Translations under genes and position numbers: made by a program
In this document: piece after piece, positions 35,012 through 47,739 of the stretch
Layout: every line of letters begins with the position of its first letter
How positions within the stretch are numbered: the stretch's first letter is position 1
NCBI GenBank assembly: GCA_963693085.1
Contig: OY856412.1
Location: 963,880,281-963,944,280 of the forward strand
Direction of reading: 5' to 3'
Length of the DNA: 64,000 nt
Source: Alisma plantago-aquatica
Taxonomy: Eukaryota; Streptophyta; Magnoliopsida; Alismatales; Alismataceae
Notes under the pieces: generated by a model
The model's input: the letters and a program-made list of their open reading frames with translations, nothing else
What the model was told of the DNA's origin: nothing
Database searches by the model: none

Positions 35012-35505
35012 CAGGAGCATTCAGTTAACTTGGTTGATTACGATTAATTTGGTGTGGTTAAATGGTTAATTTGTGGTTTAAGATTTAATTATTAACCTAA
35101 CCAGATTAATAGTTAATTCCATTGGTTAATTTGGTTAACCAAACAACACTCTTGTAATAATATTGTATGAAAATAATCATAAAATTTTGAACAATTGTTA
35201 TATTATAGTAATATTACACATAAACATAGTGTTATATAGTTCATAAAAGCTTTTAGTTTATAAACGAGACAGTTTTTTAAAATAAAATTAAAATTATATA
35301 AGTATATATATGAGCAAGATATTTCTTTTTGAATAAATTGTGCTATTAATTTAACCAAACAAAAAATATTTTTAACTAAAAAATTAATCGTTTAGCCAAT
35401 TCACCAAAATAAATTAACAGAATTAACCAAATTATCTAAAAAAAATAACCATTCAGAATTAACCATTTGGTTAATTAGTTATTAACCGAATTATGCTCAC
35501 CCCTA
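35012..35505. mobile_element. Non-autonomous hAT-type MITE
   Basis: This 494-bp AT-rich element has a perfect 8-bp target duplication CCCTTCAC at 35004-35011 and 35506-35513. The right end, read inward, is AGGGGTGAGCATAATTCGGTTAA; the left end is CAGGAGCATTCAGTTAACTTGG, the same terminus lacking a few bases. CAGGGGTGAGCA-ATTCGG is a common plant hAT terminus. Repeated GGTTAAT words form the subterminal regions. It has no coding capacity. Confidence 0.88.
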
Positions 35506-35614
35506 CCCTTCACAGTCGTAAGCCCTCTCCCGAGGCATGATATAGGTGACGTGGAATATTATCGCACTAACAAACTCACTCGGGCTTGAGATCCCTGAGC
35601 TTTTACCAAAACCT
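35506..35614. other. Host sequence of the hAT MITE, right side
   Basis: It rejoins the sequence left of 35012 when the MITE and one duplication are removed. On the minus strand the bases just left of 35615 read TTGGTAAAAGCTCAGG, a weak primer-binding-site candidate. Confidence 0.4.
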
Positions 35615-36000
35615 TGTGCAATAATACAACCCGCAAGCGGACGAGTCTTATCACAGTATAGTTGAGGATCGAATCCCAAGAGACAATGTTTTTAAGAATC
35701 GTCGTTAGTCGAATCTATCTCAAGTAAGACTAATATTTAGAATGATTGGTTGATTTGAGGTTAATTAAACTAATTGCAAGAAAGTAAATAGTAGAATTAA
35801 AGTTGGATCTAGATTAATGATATGGAATCACTAGGATGGTCCCGAGTTTCACCACCACTACACATGCAAACACATCCAAACATCAAACATCCAGACAAGA
35901 TATAACCATCCAAATAGAACTACTGCGAACCCTCCTTGAGGGATGTTTAGGTCTGCGTCACCATCCGGATCACTCACGACTCCAAAGATACAGAAATCCA

Positions 36001-36420
36001 ACTGAAGTTGTGGCCCTCCCTGAGGGATGTTTAGGCCACAGAAGCGTCACAGTGGGCTAGATGGCCTGTCCTCTCACGGATCATAATCTTATGAACTCAA
36101 GGAATCCCTTTCTATTTCTAGTCGGGGAGTCAACCTTGCTAAACGTCAAGCAAGCAGGTGATTAATCTACAAGAAATCATCGACGATTAACAATGAAGAT
36201 ACAACATCCAACTGAAGTTGTGGCCCTCCCTGAGGGATGTTTAGGCCACAGAAGCATCACCATGGGCTAGATGGATCATCCCCTCACGGATCATACACTT
36301 ACGACCTTAAGGAATCTCATTCTATTTCTTGTTTCGAAGTCAACCTCATTAATCGACATTCTACCCTATGTATAGAAGTTCTCACAGCATAGGAAAAAAC
36401 ACGATGAAAGCAAGTAGGTA
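36001..36420. repeat. Two-copy tandem repeat, period 210 bp
   Basis: ACTGAAGTTGTGGCCCTCCC...GAGGGATGTTTAGGCCACAGAAGC starts at 36001 and again at 36211, and similarity continues through CTCACGGATCATA and TCTATTTCT to the end of each unit. A shorter related piece (CCCTCCTTGAGGGATGTTTAGG) occurs at 35930. Confidence 0.85.
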
Positions 36421-36884
36421 ACCAATCTACAAACATTAACAATTAACAACAAAATGAAAATTTATATACATTGCCATGGAATGTTTAACAATAGAACATG
36501 CTTGCATGGGCAGCGGGGCTAGTCCCCACACCCCAGCGAAAAGGAATTACTCGCTCATGATGTGAGAAACTAGAAGAACAAGAGAGAGGGAATAATCCAC
36601 CATGAGCATGATGTAGAAGGTAGTCGCAGCTCGGTGAAGATGATGCGGTCTTCTACGTCATGTCGGAGCAGCGTTGGACGAGAAGGAAGAATCAACAAGG
36701 CAGACTGGGCAGCCCTTCTTCTCCTCCTTCTCTTCTCTACTCGACCTTCTTGCTTGTAGCAAAAGGAGCAGCAGGTGAAGTAGCAATGGCGTGGACGTAC
36801 ATGGATGGAGCTGGATCAGACCTTGCATGTGGGCAGCCTGGCGGCGTCCCTAGAACGATGCCCAAATGAGGACCCCTGTGGTCC

Positions 36885-36892
36885 TATTTATA
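36885..36892 (-). promoter_or_regulatory. Presumed TATA box of the 35.6-37.8 kb LTR
   Basis: The minus strand reads CTTATAAATAGGACC. It lies about 40 bases downstream (in LTR sense) of the CGGTCTT word array and upstream of a GC-rich, transcript-like leader. Confidence 0.5.
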
Positions 36893-36929
36893 AGCTTGGG
36901 TTTGGTTCTCACATTTTTGTTGTGAACTT

Positions 36930-37760
36930 CTTTAAATGGTCTTGAGTCTCTATCCAAACGGTCTTGATTAGTACCCTCGAACCAGTCTTGGAGACCGGTT
37001 GATGGCCAAACGGTCTTGTATTTCATACGGTTCTGGCTTTAATGGTTTCTTCCTCTGATCAGTCTTAAGTCTCTATCCAAACGGTCTTGCAGATCTATGA
37101 CTATACGGTCTTCAGAAAAGGATCATCGTTCAAACGGTCCTGAGAGTATTTGTTGACCAAACGGTCTTGAAGACCAAACAAATCCAAATGGTCTTGAGAC
37201 CATGCACTGCCAAACGGTTTTGAGCACTCATGGTCTCATGAAAATGGTCTACAGCCCATCAGTCTTCACTTCCGATCGGTCTTGAAGACCGATGGGTTTT
37301 AATCAGTCTTGAGATGTAAACGGTCTTTGGCATCTAAACAGTCTTCGTTGTCCGAACGGTCTTTGTCTCCAACCGATCTTGGCTCCAACCGGTCTTTATT
37401 TCCTAACGGTCTTCGTCGTCCAAACGGCCTTGAAGAATGATGGGATCCAATCGGTCTTGGCTCCAAACGGTCTTGGGTCCAAACATTCTTGGGGACCGAT
37501 GGGTTCCAATCAGTCTTGAGATGTAAACGGTCTTTGGCGTCCAAACAGTCTTTAGTCCAAATGGTCTTCAGTCCAAATGGTCTTCAGTCCAAACGGTCTT
37601 GGGAACCGTTTGGGCAGGTGGAAGGTGGAGGACCGTGTGAGTGAATAGCTAAGACCGAGAGGTCAAAATCACATGGGTAGACCGCTAGGGCAAACAGTTT
37701 GGTACAAAACAGTTGGTCAACCGTTTGGTCAAGACCAAGGTTGAGAGGATCTTGAGTGAG
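36930..37760. repeat. Dense array of the word CGGTCTT(GAG)
   Basis: Some thirty copies of AAACGGTCTT or close variants occur with irregular spacing of about 15-45 bases, often with the complement AAGACCG close by. A 213-bp stretch is itself duplicated (37281 and 37494, both GACCGATGGGTT...AGTCTTGAGATGTAAACGG). Confidence 0.9.
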
Positions 37761-37797
37761 TTCTAGTTGATGGTTGATACTCATCAAGACCTACACA

Positions 37798-40700
37798 AAA
37801 ATCAATATAAATCTACTTAATAATCTTGATAATTGAGTCAGTTAAGAAATCTTGCATTTTGTGAGATTTAGGAGATGAAATAAAAAGTATTGAATCAAAT
37901 TGGTCCCAAAAAGGCGACTGAAAATCATGATGAATATGAGTTCATCAATAGGCTATGTAGATCTACACTTATCCAACCCTTAATCCCTCTCCTGAAGCAA
38001 TTAATGGTCTGAGAAACTAACTATGGTGATCAAGCATAGGCAATTCCTTAGGCAATTGTAGACCAATGTTCAAAATTATATATATATATATTTATTTATT
38101 TATTTATATTTATATAATCATAATTTTAATTACAACAAAAAAGTGGGCTAGTCCCTGGTCCTAAATAATAAGGGGATTAGCGCCACAAGATTTCTACCAA
38201 CAAAAACATAGAGGAAGAGAGAGACAAAGAGCTAAACATCAGAAAATTTAATGAAAAATCTTAGAGAAACCATTTGGGAAGATCCCCTCTGGTGAACATC
38301 CCAATCTGCATCATTCTAACTGCAAATCTGCTCTTTGGAGGGCCTGGATTGTCTAGGATGTGGTTGTCTCCTTTGTATCCTCCTCCCTTGGCTACGTGCT
38401 CTACTGCAATAGAATGTAAGGTGATTCTTAGGTCTGGCCAAACTCCCCTTAGGTCATAAGTGGAACTTTGGTCATCACTAAGTCACAACTATCAGAACTG
38501 TCATGATTTGAAATCTACATTGATTGTAACAAGTCAATACCACTAACAGGAAGCCAGTGGCATTGAGTATCAGAGTGATTCAAATATCTTGTTGGGTATC
38601 AATACTACCGATGAGTAGGTCGATGGCACCTAGTTGCTATTTTATGAGTTCTAAATTCTCCTATTGATGAATGTTAGTACTATCAACTCTAGTATCGGTA
38701 GCATCAAATTGGGTCTCAGTAGCATCGAGTGGCATCTTGCTAGCACAAAAAAAATTTCTCTCCCTATTGGATTTTTGCATTAAGTCAGTACCACTGACTA
38801 TGAAGTCGATAGCACTAAGTTGCTTTGTAAGTGCTTGAATTACCTAAACTATGGAAAAACCAACATAAGACTGAATAAAATATGATAAATTGGCATAATT
38901 TGGTGAAAATATTTATTATTTGATTCAATAGTCTTTCACATGCTAATAACAGTAAACGATGCATAAATAATGTAAACATGAACAATAATGCATAAAATTC
39001 ATGGATAAATAGCATGTGAAAAGCAAATAAAAGCAGTGCATCGAAATTTCGTAAGCTTAAATTTTTCTCACCCTCGAGCAACATTGCCTTTGGATCTATT
39101 TGAGATAAGTCAGCAAGAGGACAAATAATATGAACTACATTTCTCAAATACCCCCATCTGGCAGTCCTAAACCGGCCCTTACCAATCTTTGAACAAATAA
39201 CTACTCTACAGTGACCAAAAATATTCATTAAAGATGTCCACCCTTAGATCAATGAAACAATATTAATAGAGAAGTTAATATCATAGTCTATAGGGAATTT
39301 TATTGATGCACCATGTGATTCCCTATCTACATTGCTCTTCTCAACCTACCAAACTAATTGGAAGTAGTTCCCTATATAAAAGTGAATGAAGGGATTAATA
39401 ATCTATGTGAATTAACATAAAGAACAATGGGTGGAATGAAGTAGGTGGTTATGAATAAGAATCACAAGTAAAATCTGAATCATTTATGCAAAAATGACAT
39501 ATGATGAACCCATAACATGAAGGAAATGAGAAATTCATGAATCCTAATGCCTAATATTATGGTGGAATGATGAATGCATTGGAATCCTCATCTTGCTGAT
39601 GAGAGTGGAATAAAAGAATGCATACACGTAACTATTTTCACTTCACCTTAAATAAAAAATTTAGATTTTAGTTCAAGGCATCATTTCCTCTCTCTTTATT
39701 TGATTTTTTTGTCCTCTTATTTTTAACATGATTGATAATTTATGCTTGGATTTTCTTGCATATAGATTTTTTTTCATTAATATAGGTATGTGGATTTGTA
39801 TCCTTTCACTTTTTATTTGTGGAGAGAGCTATATAGATACATGATGAAAGAATGATGCAAAGAGTATGCAATATATATGCAATTCATCATGCAACTATAT
39901 TTTTTCTTTTTCTAACTAATGCAATAAATAAAACTATCTCTCATGAAACTTATCATGATATGCAATGCAATCAAGAGGAAACAAATCAAATTACTTGATC
40001 ATCTTAAGGTGGTGGATGAAATGTCATGAAACACGGGTGGAATCACATGATTAAGAGACAATGCATGTCTTAAACTATTATATGTCCCTCTTCTATCAAC
40101 CTGTATACATGGTAACCTTAGAGTTTCTTTCTAAAAATCCCATTTAAGGTCTCGTTACTTTGTTCGGTCGATTTGGGCTAAAACCTTTCATCATCAACAA
40201 ATCTTGGATAAATTAAGTTTTCATTCATATTAAGTGTCCTCAAGCTGACCGACCCATACACTTCCTCTAGGTGGTGGTCTTAGACTTTGCAAATTCAGCT
40301 TAACAATATATGATCATTTAAAATTTTTAAATTTCATTGCAAAGGCGCAAAACACATTTCTCTTTGATGATATATGAAATGATGACAATTAATCTTCACA
40401 ATTATACTAGATAGATGTGGATCCTATACTTGCAAAAACAAAAGAGCTAACAGATTATAAAAGATAAAAAGATAAAGTCATTCCAACACCCCCCAAGCTT
40501 GAACTTGACTATGTACTCATACTTAGAATTCAAACAAAGAGGTGGAATGGGGGTAACATGTGCTTAGAAGGGTGGTGGTGGTTGAAACATTCCCTATGGA
40601 CTATGTGGATCAAGTTCTACCAATGTTTGTCCCTTAGTGTTGCTACCATCGACATGGATTTCGATGGTACCGAGATATGACGTCCTCTATCCTTCTTCGA

Positions 40701-41089
40701 GCTATATGAGTTGGTACCTCCAAATTGTGCATCGATGGTATTGACAACTTTTTCCTATACCTCTATAAGTTTTCCAAAGAAAATTTGATGGTACCGACTT
40801 GTGTGTCGATGGTACCAACTTTCTGCACACTTTGACATGGTATGGAGTCGGTGCCACTGACTTGTGTGTCCGTGGTATCGACTTTTTTTGAAATCCATGT
40901 TGAACATTTTTAGTAGGTCGATGCCACCGACTCTGGTGACGGTGGTATTGACTTTGACTCTGCATGCACACCCAACAAATGCATCAAGGTACCTTTTTGC
41001 ATCAACTAAACCACTAATAAGATAAATATTAAATTTAAGTAAAGAAAAGTCCTAAAAATTTATAAATTGAAGAAACCTAGGTGTGACAA
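37798..41089. other. Decayed transposon DNA with two clusters of GTCGGTACC-like words
   Basis: An AT-repeat lies at 38068-38095. Words of the type GT(C/A)GGTACCACTGACT cluster at 38490-38830 and again at 40620-40960, which may mark two copies of one LTR. ACACCCCCCAAGCTTGAAC (about 40480) is, on the minus strand, a G-rich tract like those near the ends of Athila/Tat gypsy elements. A minus frame 39228-38815 (137 codons) has no recognisable domain; its C-terminal half is hydrophobic. Confidence 0.4.
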
Positions 41090-41770
41090 GGTGATTTTCT
41101 TCAACCTGGGTTGTCACAGGATGGTTGTGAAGACTTATCTAATAGGCTGAACTCCACTCTATCATCATCTATCGTGAGCGTCAAGTAGCCTCTACCCATG
41201 GCAATGATCACATCGGTCATAGTTTGGAACAACCTTCCTAACAACGTCTATGATCCTCGCATCTCGTACATATCCATAATCACAAAATCGATAGGGTAGA
41301 TGAATTTTTTGAATGTCATTATCACATCCTCGCATATCCCATATGGCCTCACAATTTGATGCGTCCACCAACTAGATTGTCATGGATGTCTTTATTGGTT
41401 TCTTCAATCCCAACTTTTGAAAGGTGGAGAAAGGCATGAGATTTATGATTGCTCAAGAGTTGCATTGTGGTTGTTTGAAATGTGTGTTTCCAATGGAATA
41501 AGGGATGTAGAGACATCTTGGATCTTTTCTCTTCATCAATAGTCTTCCCTGGAATATTGCACTAACCAATTCATCAACACACAAGACATTTGTATCTTTT
41601 ATCCATCTTTTCTTATTGATGATATCCTTCAAGAATCTTCCATATTCATGATTTTCTCTATCGCCTCCATGAGTGGGATGTTAATGTGGATCTTTGGGAT
41701 GATGTCCATGATTTTCTCTATCGCCTCCACTTCATGTGCTAGTAGCTACCTAAAGGCCAAGATAAACAAC
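41090..41770 (-). pseudogene. Ty3/gypsy gag-protease fragment, Athila/Tat type (broken)
   Basis: On the minus strand the order is INIPLMEAIEKI (about 41680), then a stretch like YIPYSIGNTHF, AIINLMPFSTFQKLGL (about 41430) and KKFIYPIDFVIMDM (about 41310), followed by LLGRLFQT and GYLTLTIDDDRVEFSLL (about 41170). Intact relatives read LGASINLMPLSxFxKLGL, FPxDFVIxDMEED and LLGRPFLATG...GELTLRV, the retropepsin region of non-chromoviral gypsy elements. The aspartate preceding LGAS appears replaced and stops interrupt it. Its neighbours at right (a Met-type primer-binding site) belong to a different lineage. Confidence 0.72.
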
Positions 41771-41983
41771 CTCAAGTTACTATGGTTACTTATGCATCTT
41801 TTAGTTATAAGTATTTTAGGAATATATTTATCATTATTTTAATGTGAAATTATAGGATACTAAATCAACCCTTCATCATATATTGCTCAACTCTAGGGAA
41901 AACATGTCACTTAAAGGTAAGGCAAGTATTCTAACTAGGGAGACAAAATTGAAATAGTCAGATTCCAACTACCATGGGCTCTG

Positions 41984-41995
41984 ATACCATGTTGT
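41984..41995 (-). promoter_or_regulatory. Primer-binding site (initiator Met tRNA type)
   Basis: The minus strand reads TGGTATCAGAGC exactly, immediately after the LTR end at 41996 (...CTTACAACA on the minus strand). Confidence 0.85.
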
Positions 41996-44938
41996 AAGGA
42001 GGCGGGATCACCCCCTTACTAAAAAATTATTTGAAGAATTAGCATCCATTCCAAACACACTCAAAGGTATGTTGGAATAGGTATAAATTTTTGAAATTTA
42101 TTATAATGGTATGCGAAAGACCAAAGTGTAGCAGAGGAATAAAAATAATGACTATATTCAATTTTCACAAAAGATTACAAAAGTAAATCATAATATCCCA
42201 TAATGGTTTACATGTATGATACAACATAAGGATCTAAGTAGAGGTAAATCTAAACTACTTCAAATATGTCTCCAAGCAACATATCTAAGAGCTAGGTCCA
42301 TGTTGGAAGTTATGTTCTCCTTGGTCATGTTCAACACCTCGATCTAAACCTGGGTGGTTGGGAAAACACCCAACAAAAGGGAAAGGAAAAGAAAGTATGT
42401 GTCGACAAATATGAATAGGATATCAAAGAAAAGAAAACATGTAAATAAAGGCTAGTTTTCATCATAAGATGAAGATTTCAAGAGTATGAGGCTATATTTA
42501 AATAGATACTTGCCATAAACAAAATATAATAAAAGGTTACATGTATGATAATTATGACTACCTTAACTAAGTGGGGTTGAGGCACCTACCGGACCTCAAC
42601 CTATAGGTGAGGGGAGAATTAATAAATTCCCAGTCACCTACACATGTTTTTATGGGGGAGAATAAGACATTCCCCAAGGCGAATTAATACATGTCTTATA
42701 TATGGGAGGTTGTACATAAGTACCACTACTATAGCTAAATAGTCCATAAAATCAACATGCTACAAAAGAATTCATGGCAAGTAAAAGCAAAATATCAATT
42801 AAAACATGGCAGTGGGGTACAAGACCCAAGAAAAAGAATATCATTAATGATTTTGAGGCAATTTAACAACAGAACCATGAGTAGAGGAAATAGGGTTCAT
42901 ATAGTGCCTCATTAGGGAATATAGGGTTTGGTTTGAAAATATCCCAACTTAGGGTGTAAGAAATGCACATACCTCTCTTACTGATATCAATTACTAACTT
43001 TCACCACTTTAATTGAGTCCAAGTTCCACTTTTCCTATTTTCAATGTGTTAGCATGTATTAGAGTACATAGTGCACATTAATGTATAGAAACCCTAATTT
43101 TAGAAATTTTTAGCAAAACTCAGATTTAGATTCTGAAAATATCACCAATGAACTTATTAAGTTCTCCTGATCAATTAAGAAAACATATTTTTATGTTAAT
43201 TTTGGAGTTATGATGATTAAGATGTACTTTTTATGGATTTTATGCATTAAATTCATTTTACAAAAAGCACCCTTCGTCAAACCACAAAATCAGACCTTGA
43301 AAATACTTTTATTAGATAGGTATTAATTTTTTATTTCTAAAACATATTTATTTTTCAAATTTGGATAACCAGATTAGAAGATATGAATTTTTCAGTACTG
43401 ACCAATAGGAAATTTCCACATCATCAAACTGATCGAGATAATTGAAGAGAGAGGGAGAGGGAGAAAACACCATTTTATCCAAGATCAGGTTTGAAGTTGC
43501 ATAGGTAACCAAACTAGAGCTTATAGAGAAGGTAAAATAGCAAGAAACCAATACCCTAGAAGAACATGGTAAAAAGAGATGGAGATCATCGATTTTAAAC
43601 ATAGAAGCATGATTTTTAAGCATGTAGTAAGCAATATATGAGAAGGGGGTTAACAAAACTCACCTCTAGGAAGGTAAGAAGGTCCAAATAGAAAGGATCC
43701 TGATATTATAAGGTTTGGTTTCTCCAAGACAAGCTCCTTTCTTGAGCAAAGATCACCTTCTCCACTTTAGAGGTGCAACCCCTATAAAAAGAGCATGGAG
43801 ATGAGATGTTTTAGGGCTCTAGGTGGAGTTTTACCATGTAAGGTCATGGTTCCAACCTGGAAGAAGGTGGGAGGAATACTAACAGAATGAAAATATGGAA
43901 GCAAAGGAGGATTCTTACTAGTTTCAGTCAAAATCACCAAGGAGGAGCTTAAGAAATCCTAAATAGAGAAATTTGGAACCCTAGGAGCCTTCTTCACCAA
44001 GCTAGGCACCCTCTTTTACCTAGGGGCAGCAACTTCATGGCCAAACATATAAGGGATGATGATATAATCTGGGGGAAAGAGAAGGAGAGGATTTCTTCTT
44101 AGATTGGGAGGTGGGAAGGGTAGGCATGTCTTTATAAAAAAGAGGGCAAGCATGAGGTGTCTATGGGACTTTCCATGTGTCCTTAAGCTAGGGCTTCATG
44201 GCCATGCAAGAGGAAAACTCATAGACTCTTATTGTATATCAAAGGTTGGTCCTAAAAGCTCCTAGAGACTTCTAGTCCATCCCCACTATCTTTTAAACAA
44301 AGAAATAACCCCATTGGTTGATAGCTTTTAAAGATAAGCTCATTTATAAAGAGGGTAATCCCTATAATTCCCTTGGAAAGTAACACCATCAAACCAAGGT
44401 GAAACTAGGTGCCCCATGGTTCAAAATCTTCATAATGGTAAGAGAATATCTAAGTATTAAAATTCAGGTGATAATTTGTAAAGAAAACCTCCCAATTGGG
44501 TAAATTGCATAAAAGTCCAGAATGTACCTAAAATTGTATAACTTGCACAAACAACATTCAAATCGAACCAAATTTGAAACTTAGGCTCATTTTATGTTTT
44601 CAAATCACATAAAAAGTTATATTAAGGTTTAGAGCACTTAATTATGGTAATTAATCTTGTTTGATACATTAATCAAGGTTTAGGGTCTTGCACTTCAAGC
44701 ACAAATTAATAAACCATTGTTCTACTAAAGTGGTGATTTTACATTTTAGATCCTTAAATAAGATTTCACTAAGGTATTTGTGCATAAACCCTTCCATTGG
44801 TATAATTATTGAACAAATGTTCACCAAACCACTATAAATTCCACAATTTTAACCATTAAGGACAAAAAAGATAGAAATGATACAAAAATATTGGGAAAGG
44901 GTCAAAAAGAGAATATGTCAAAGTTTTAGCATGTTACA
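41996..44938 (-). repeat. LTR R of a minus-strand gypsy-type element
   Basis: At 2.94 kb it reads, on the minus strand, TGTAACATGC at the start and CTTACAACA at the end, next to a perfect primer-binding site. The part 41996-43450 aligns with block L (32290-34000). The part near 44490-44640, on the minus strand, resembles the start of the Del-like LTRs (52455-52620), for example GGGTAAATTGCATAAAAGTCC. It abuts a truncated Del LTR at 44939. Flanks of L and R (GACAG, GCCGA) do not form a target duplication. Confidence 0.72.
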
Positions 44939-47736
44939 GCCGATAGCTTTGTCTTAGGTTCTTATTGCATTATTTTTTGCTCAACAAACGACTATGGTGC
45001 TTCTTTATGAACTCGATGGTTTTGTTCCCCCTCTAATCCGATGATTTTACCTTTGAGTTTGAAGCTTGTTTCACCACCTATTAACAAAACTTGATGGTCA
45101 TTCTGGGTCCAAACCGACGGCTCTTCTAAGTCCTCAAATGATGGTTTCTTTGACTTCATAATTTGATGGTTTCTCTGGCCAATGGACCACAACCGATGGT
45201 GGCACTGGATGCCACAATCAATGGTGGTACTATTTACTACAATCGATGGTTACATTGTCTCCTAAGGCTGATGGCGTCAACCAATGGTCCTTTTGGTTTC
45301 ATGATATGATGGTGGACATGTGGTCATCACGATGGTAGACCTGATGTCATCAACCAATGGTGCTTATGAGGATAACTATTGATGGTGATTTTTGTGTTAC
45401 CTATCAATGGATTTCCTAGGTTAAGTCGGTGCCTCTTTTAGGTCACAACTTGATGGTTTTATTAGACATATGGTTCAATGTTTTGGCTTGTATACCAACC
45501 GATGGTTTTGTCTATCTCACATCCGTTGGTCTTGAGTGAAGATCATGATTTGTTGGTTTTGGTCTTAATTCGATGGCTATGCTTGAGCTTATGCATCCAT
45601 GATCCGATGGGGATTCCATGTGTGAAGGATGTGCTTTACCTAAGTAAGTGCATGAACTTATGGTTTCGTTTGAAGTGTTGATTTGTAATGTCACTTACAC
45701 CAATATTGTTGAACTTTTCTTAATGCAATTAAGGAATATTCTCTCTAATATTTGTTGAAACCCTAATGTGTCAACTGGTGGTTATCATAGCACTTATGGT
45801 TGATGCTTTCTTATCCTAAACCTATGCACTGTAAGTATGATAGTGGTTGATCATACTTATCCTTCTTGAATATGTTGATATAATGAAGGAATGCTCTTAA
45901 TGCTATGATGACCCTACTATGTTACCTATAAACATCTTTTAACTCTTTAATTCAATATCATGATGAGCCTGTGTATCACATGTATGATGATGGTATGTTG
46001 AACCTTCTATAAGGTGTGGAAAGATAATGATGTTCTTATAGGAAATCATGTGATGGTCTTAATGACCTTTAGGCATGATTGAGCCCTAATAAAGGTGTTA
46101 TCCTCTTCATGATGTGACAAAAATTTACAAACTTTAATGGTGTGATAACAAGTGTAATCTCATGGATGGCAATGAACATGTATATTGTGATATTATGATC
46201 AAGAATATGTCTCATGCATTTTATATCTTTTGTAGTTGCTATATATCAATTCTTTCTAGAATGAAACTAGGGTTGTATGTCCAATTGTTTGATGTAGCCT
46301 TAATTCACCCAATTGACATAACTAATCAAGTGACACAGTAATCATGTAGTTCCCTAAGCCATAGAACCATCTAGTATCAGAACATGCTGGATGGGGAAAT
46401 GAGTATTCTGAAGAGAAGATCGGAGTCACATATTGTTGAGTATGTGTAGGTGTAGGGAGAGTACATCCTTGACATCCCGATTCCAAGGTTATGGAGGATG
46501 GATGCAGTTATGTCTTAGTTTGAGAATAGTTGACACTTGTACATATGTGATCTGGTTGAGGACATTTGCAATTGTACCTCAAATAATGGGATTTTATATA
46601 CCCTTGTTTCAAGTGTTGTAACCTTTATACCAAGGAAGGAATGGTGTTAGCAGCTTAATTACATGTCCCTATAGACATCTTGATTGTTATGTCACTACTT
46701 TTCACTTGTATTGGTCAAGGGTGGGAGATCTTAGGGCATCAACTCTCTTAGATCTTATATGGAACTGAATAGCACTTCATAGTGGTTAGTTGGAGTCTGA
46801 GTGGTATGCCCCAAACTCCCCAAGGCTTAATGAAAGATGTAATCCATCTATGTAGTATATCTATTTAGGGTTATACATAGTACTTCACATTGGATGATAA
46901 CCCTTGTTTTCTCTTTTCACATATAGATGACGTATATTACAATAAGAGAAGTAGACAGGCTTATGTTGCTAGATATACTAGCATTGTTGGTTATGTTTTT
47001 TATGACCGTTATCTCATGTTCTTAACTATGCTTATACTATTAGTCATGCTTATGTAGATAATTGTGCTTATGCTATTAGATCTACTTATAATGTAGATCT
47101 TCTTAACCTATTAGACATGCTAATATTGTTACCAATATTCATGATACTAGTTACGCATTTATATAATCTGCTCTATCTATCTCATCTACTTAATCTGCTT
47201 AACCTGTTTAACTACTTTATCTATTGTAATCAATAAGCGTTGTGGAGAGTTATATCTCTCACTAGGACATGGGTCTCGCCTCGTGGGATACCACATCTTT
47301 TTAGGTGAATGGCAGTAGTGGTAGAAGACTCATGACGAAGAGGAGGATATGTCATGATAGACCTTAGAGAAGGTTGTTTGGATGACTAGGGTGTCCTAGA
47401 GGCATCCCTCTACTCTCAAGCCAGGGTGGGAAAGTTTGTATATGATGTTTCAATTGAATCGAGTTTCGGTAGCATTCTGATGCTTGTACATATGATATAT
47501 GTGGATAATGTTCTTCTCTATGTATATGTTGTGGCTAAGGCCATGGTGCAGTTGTAAAATATACATGGCATAATATATGAATATATGCAAGATGTTGGGC
47601 TTCTATTCAAATGTTCTTGAACACATTTAGAATGTTTAATCGATTTTCATTATCCCATTTTTCATCTATTTGGTTAATTTGTGAACGATCGTGTTTTTTG
47701 TTTGAGTAATCTCGTTTGGCGTGATGGATTCTTTCA
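44939..47736 (+). repeat. Del-like LTR copy 1, left part missing
   Basis: It aligns with 54075-56881, so about 1.87 kb of its 5' part is missing, replaced at the junction by LTR R. It ends ...GATGGATTCTTTCA directly before the primer-binding site. GATGG words are abundant from 45010 to 45620. Confidence 0.85.
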
Positions 47737-47739
47737 AGT

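Larger units (their letters stand above)
35615..37797 (-). repeat. LTR of a Ty3/gypsy-type element (probable)
   Basis: Its ends are inverted: TGTGCA at the left and TACACA at the right. Near the left end CCCGCAAGCGGACGAGTC then CACAGTATAGTTGAGGATCG resembles a block conserved near the LTR end of many plant gypsy elements; a relative is at 50623 in the solo LTR. A minus-strand TATAAATA at 36885-36892 and a GC-rich leader (36490-36880) follow promoter order on the minus strand. The flanking five bases (AACCT, AAAAT) do not match, so it is not shown to be a simple solo LTR. Confidence 0.55.

Noticed and set aside
35615..37797. Call as a solo LTR
   Set aside because: The flanking pentamers differ (AACCT, AAAAT), so the insertion history is unclear. 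Kept as a probable LTR only.
38815..39228. 137-codon minus-strand frame as a gene
   Set aside because: It is the longest frame in a decayed region but has no domain and no support from neighbours; chance is plausible.
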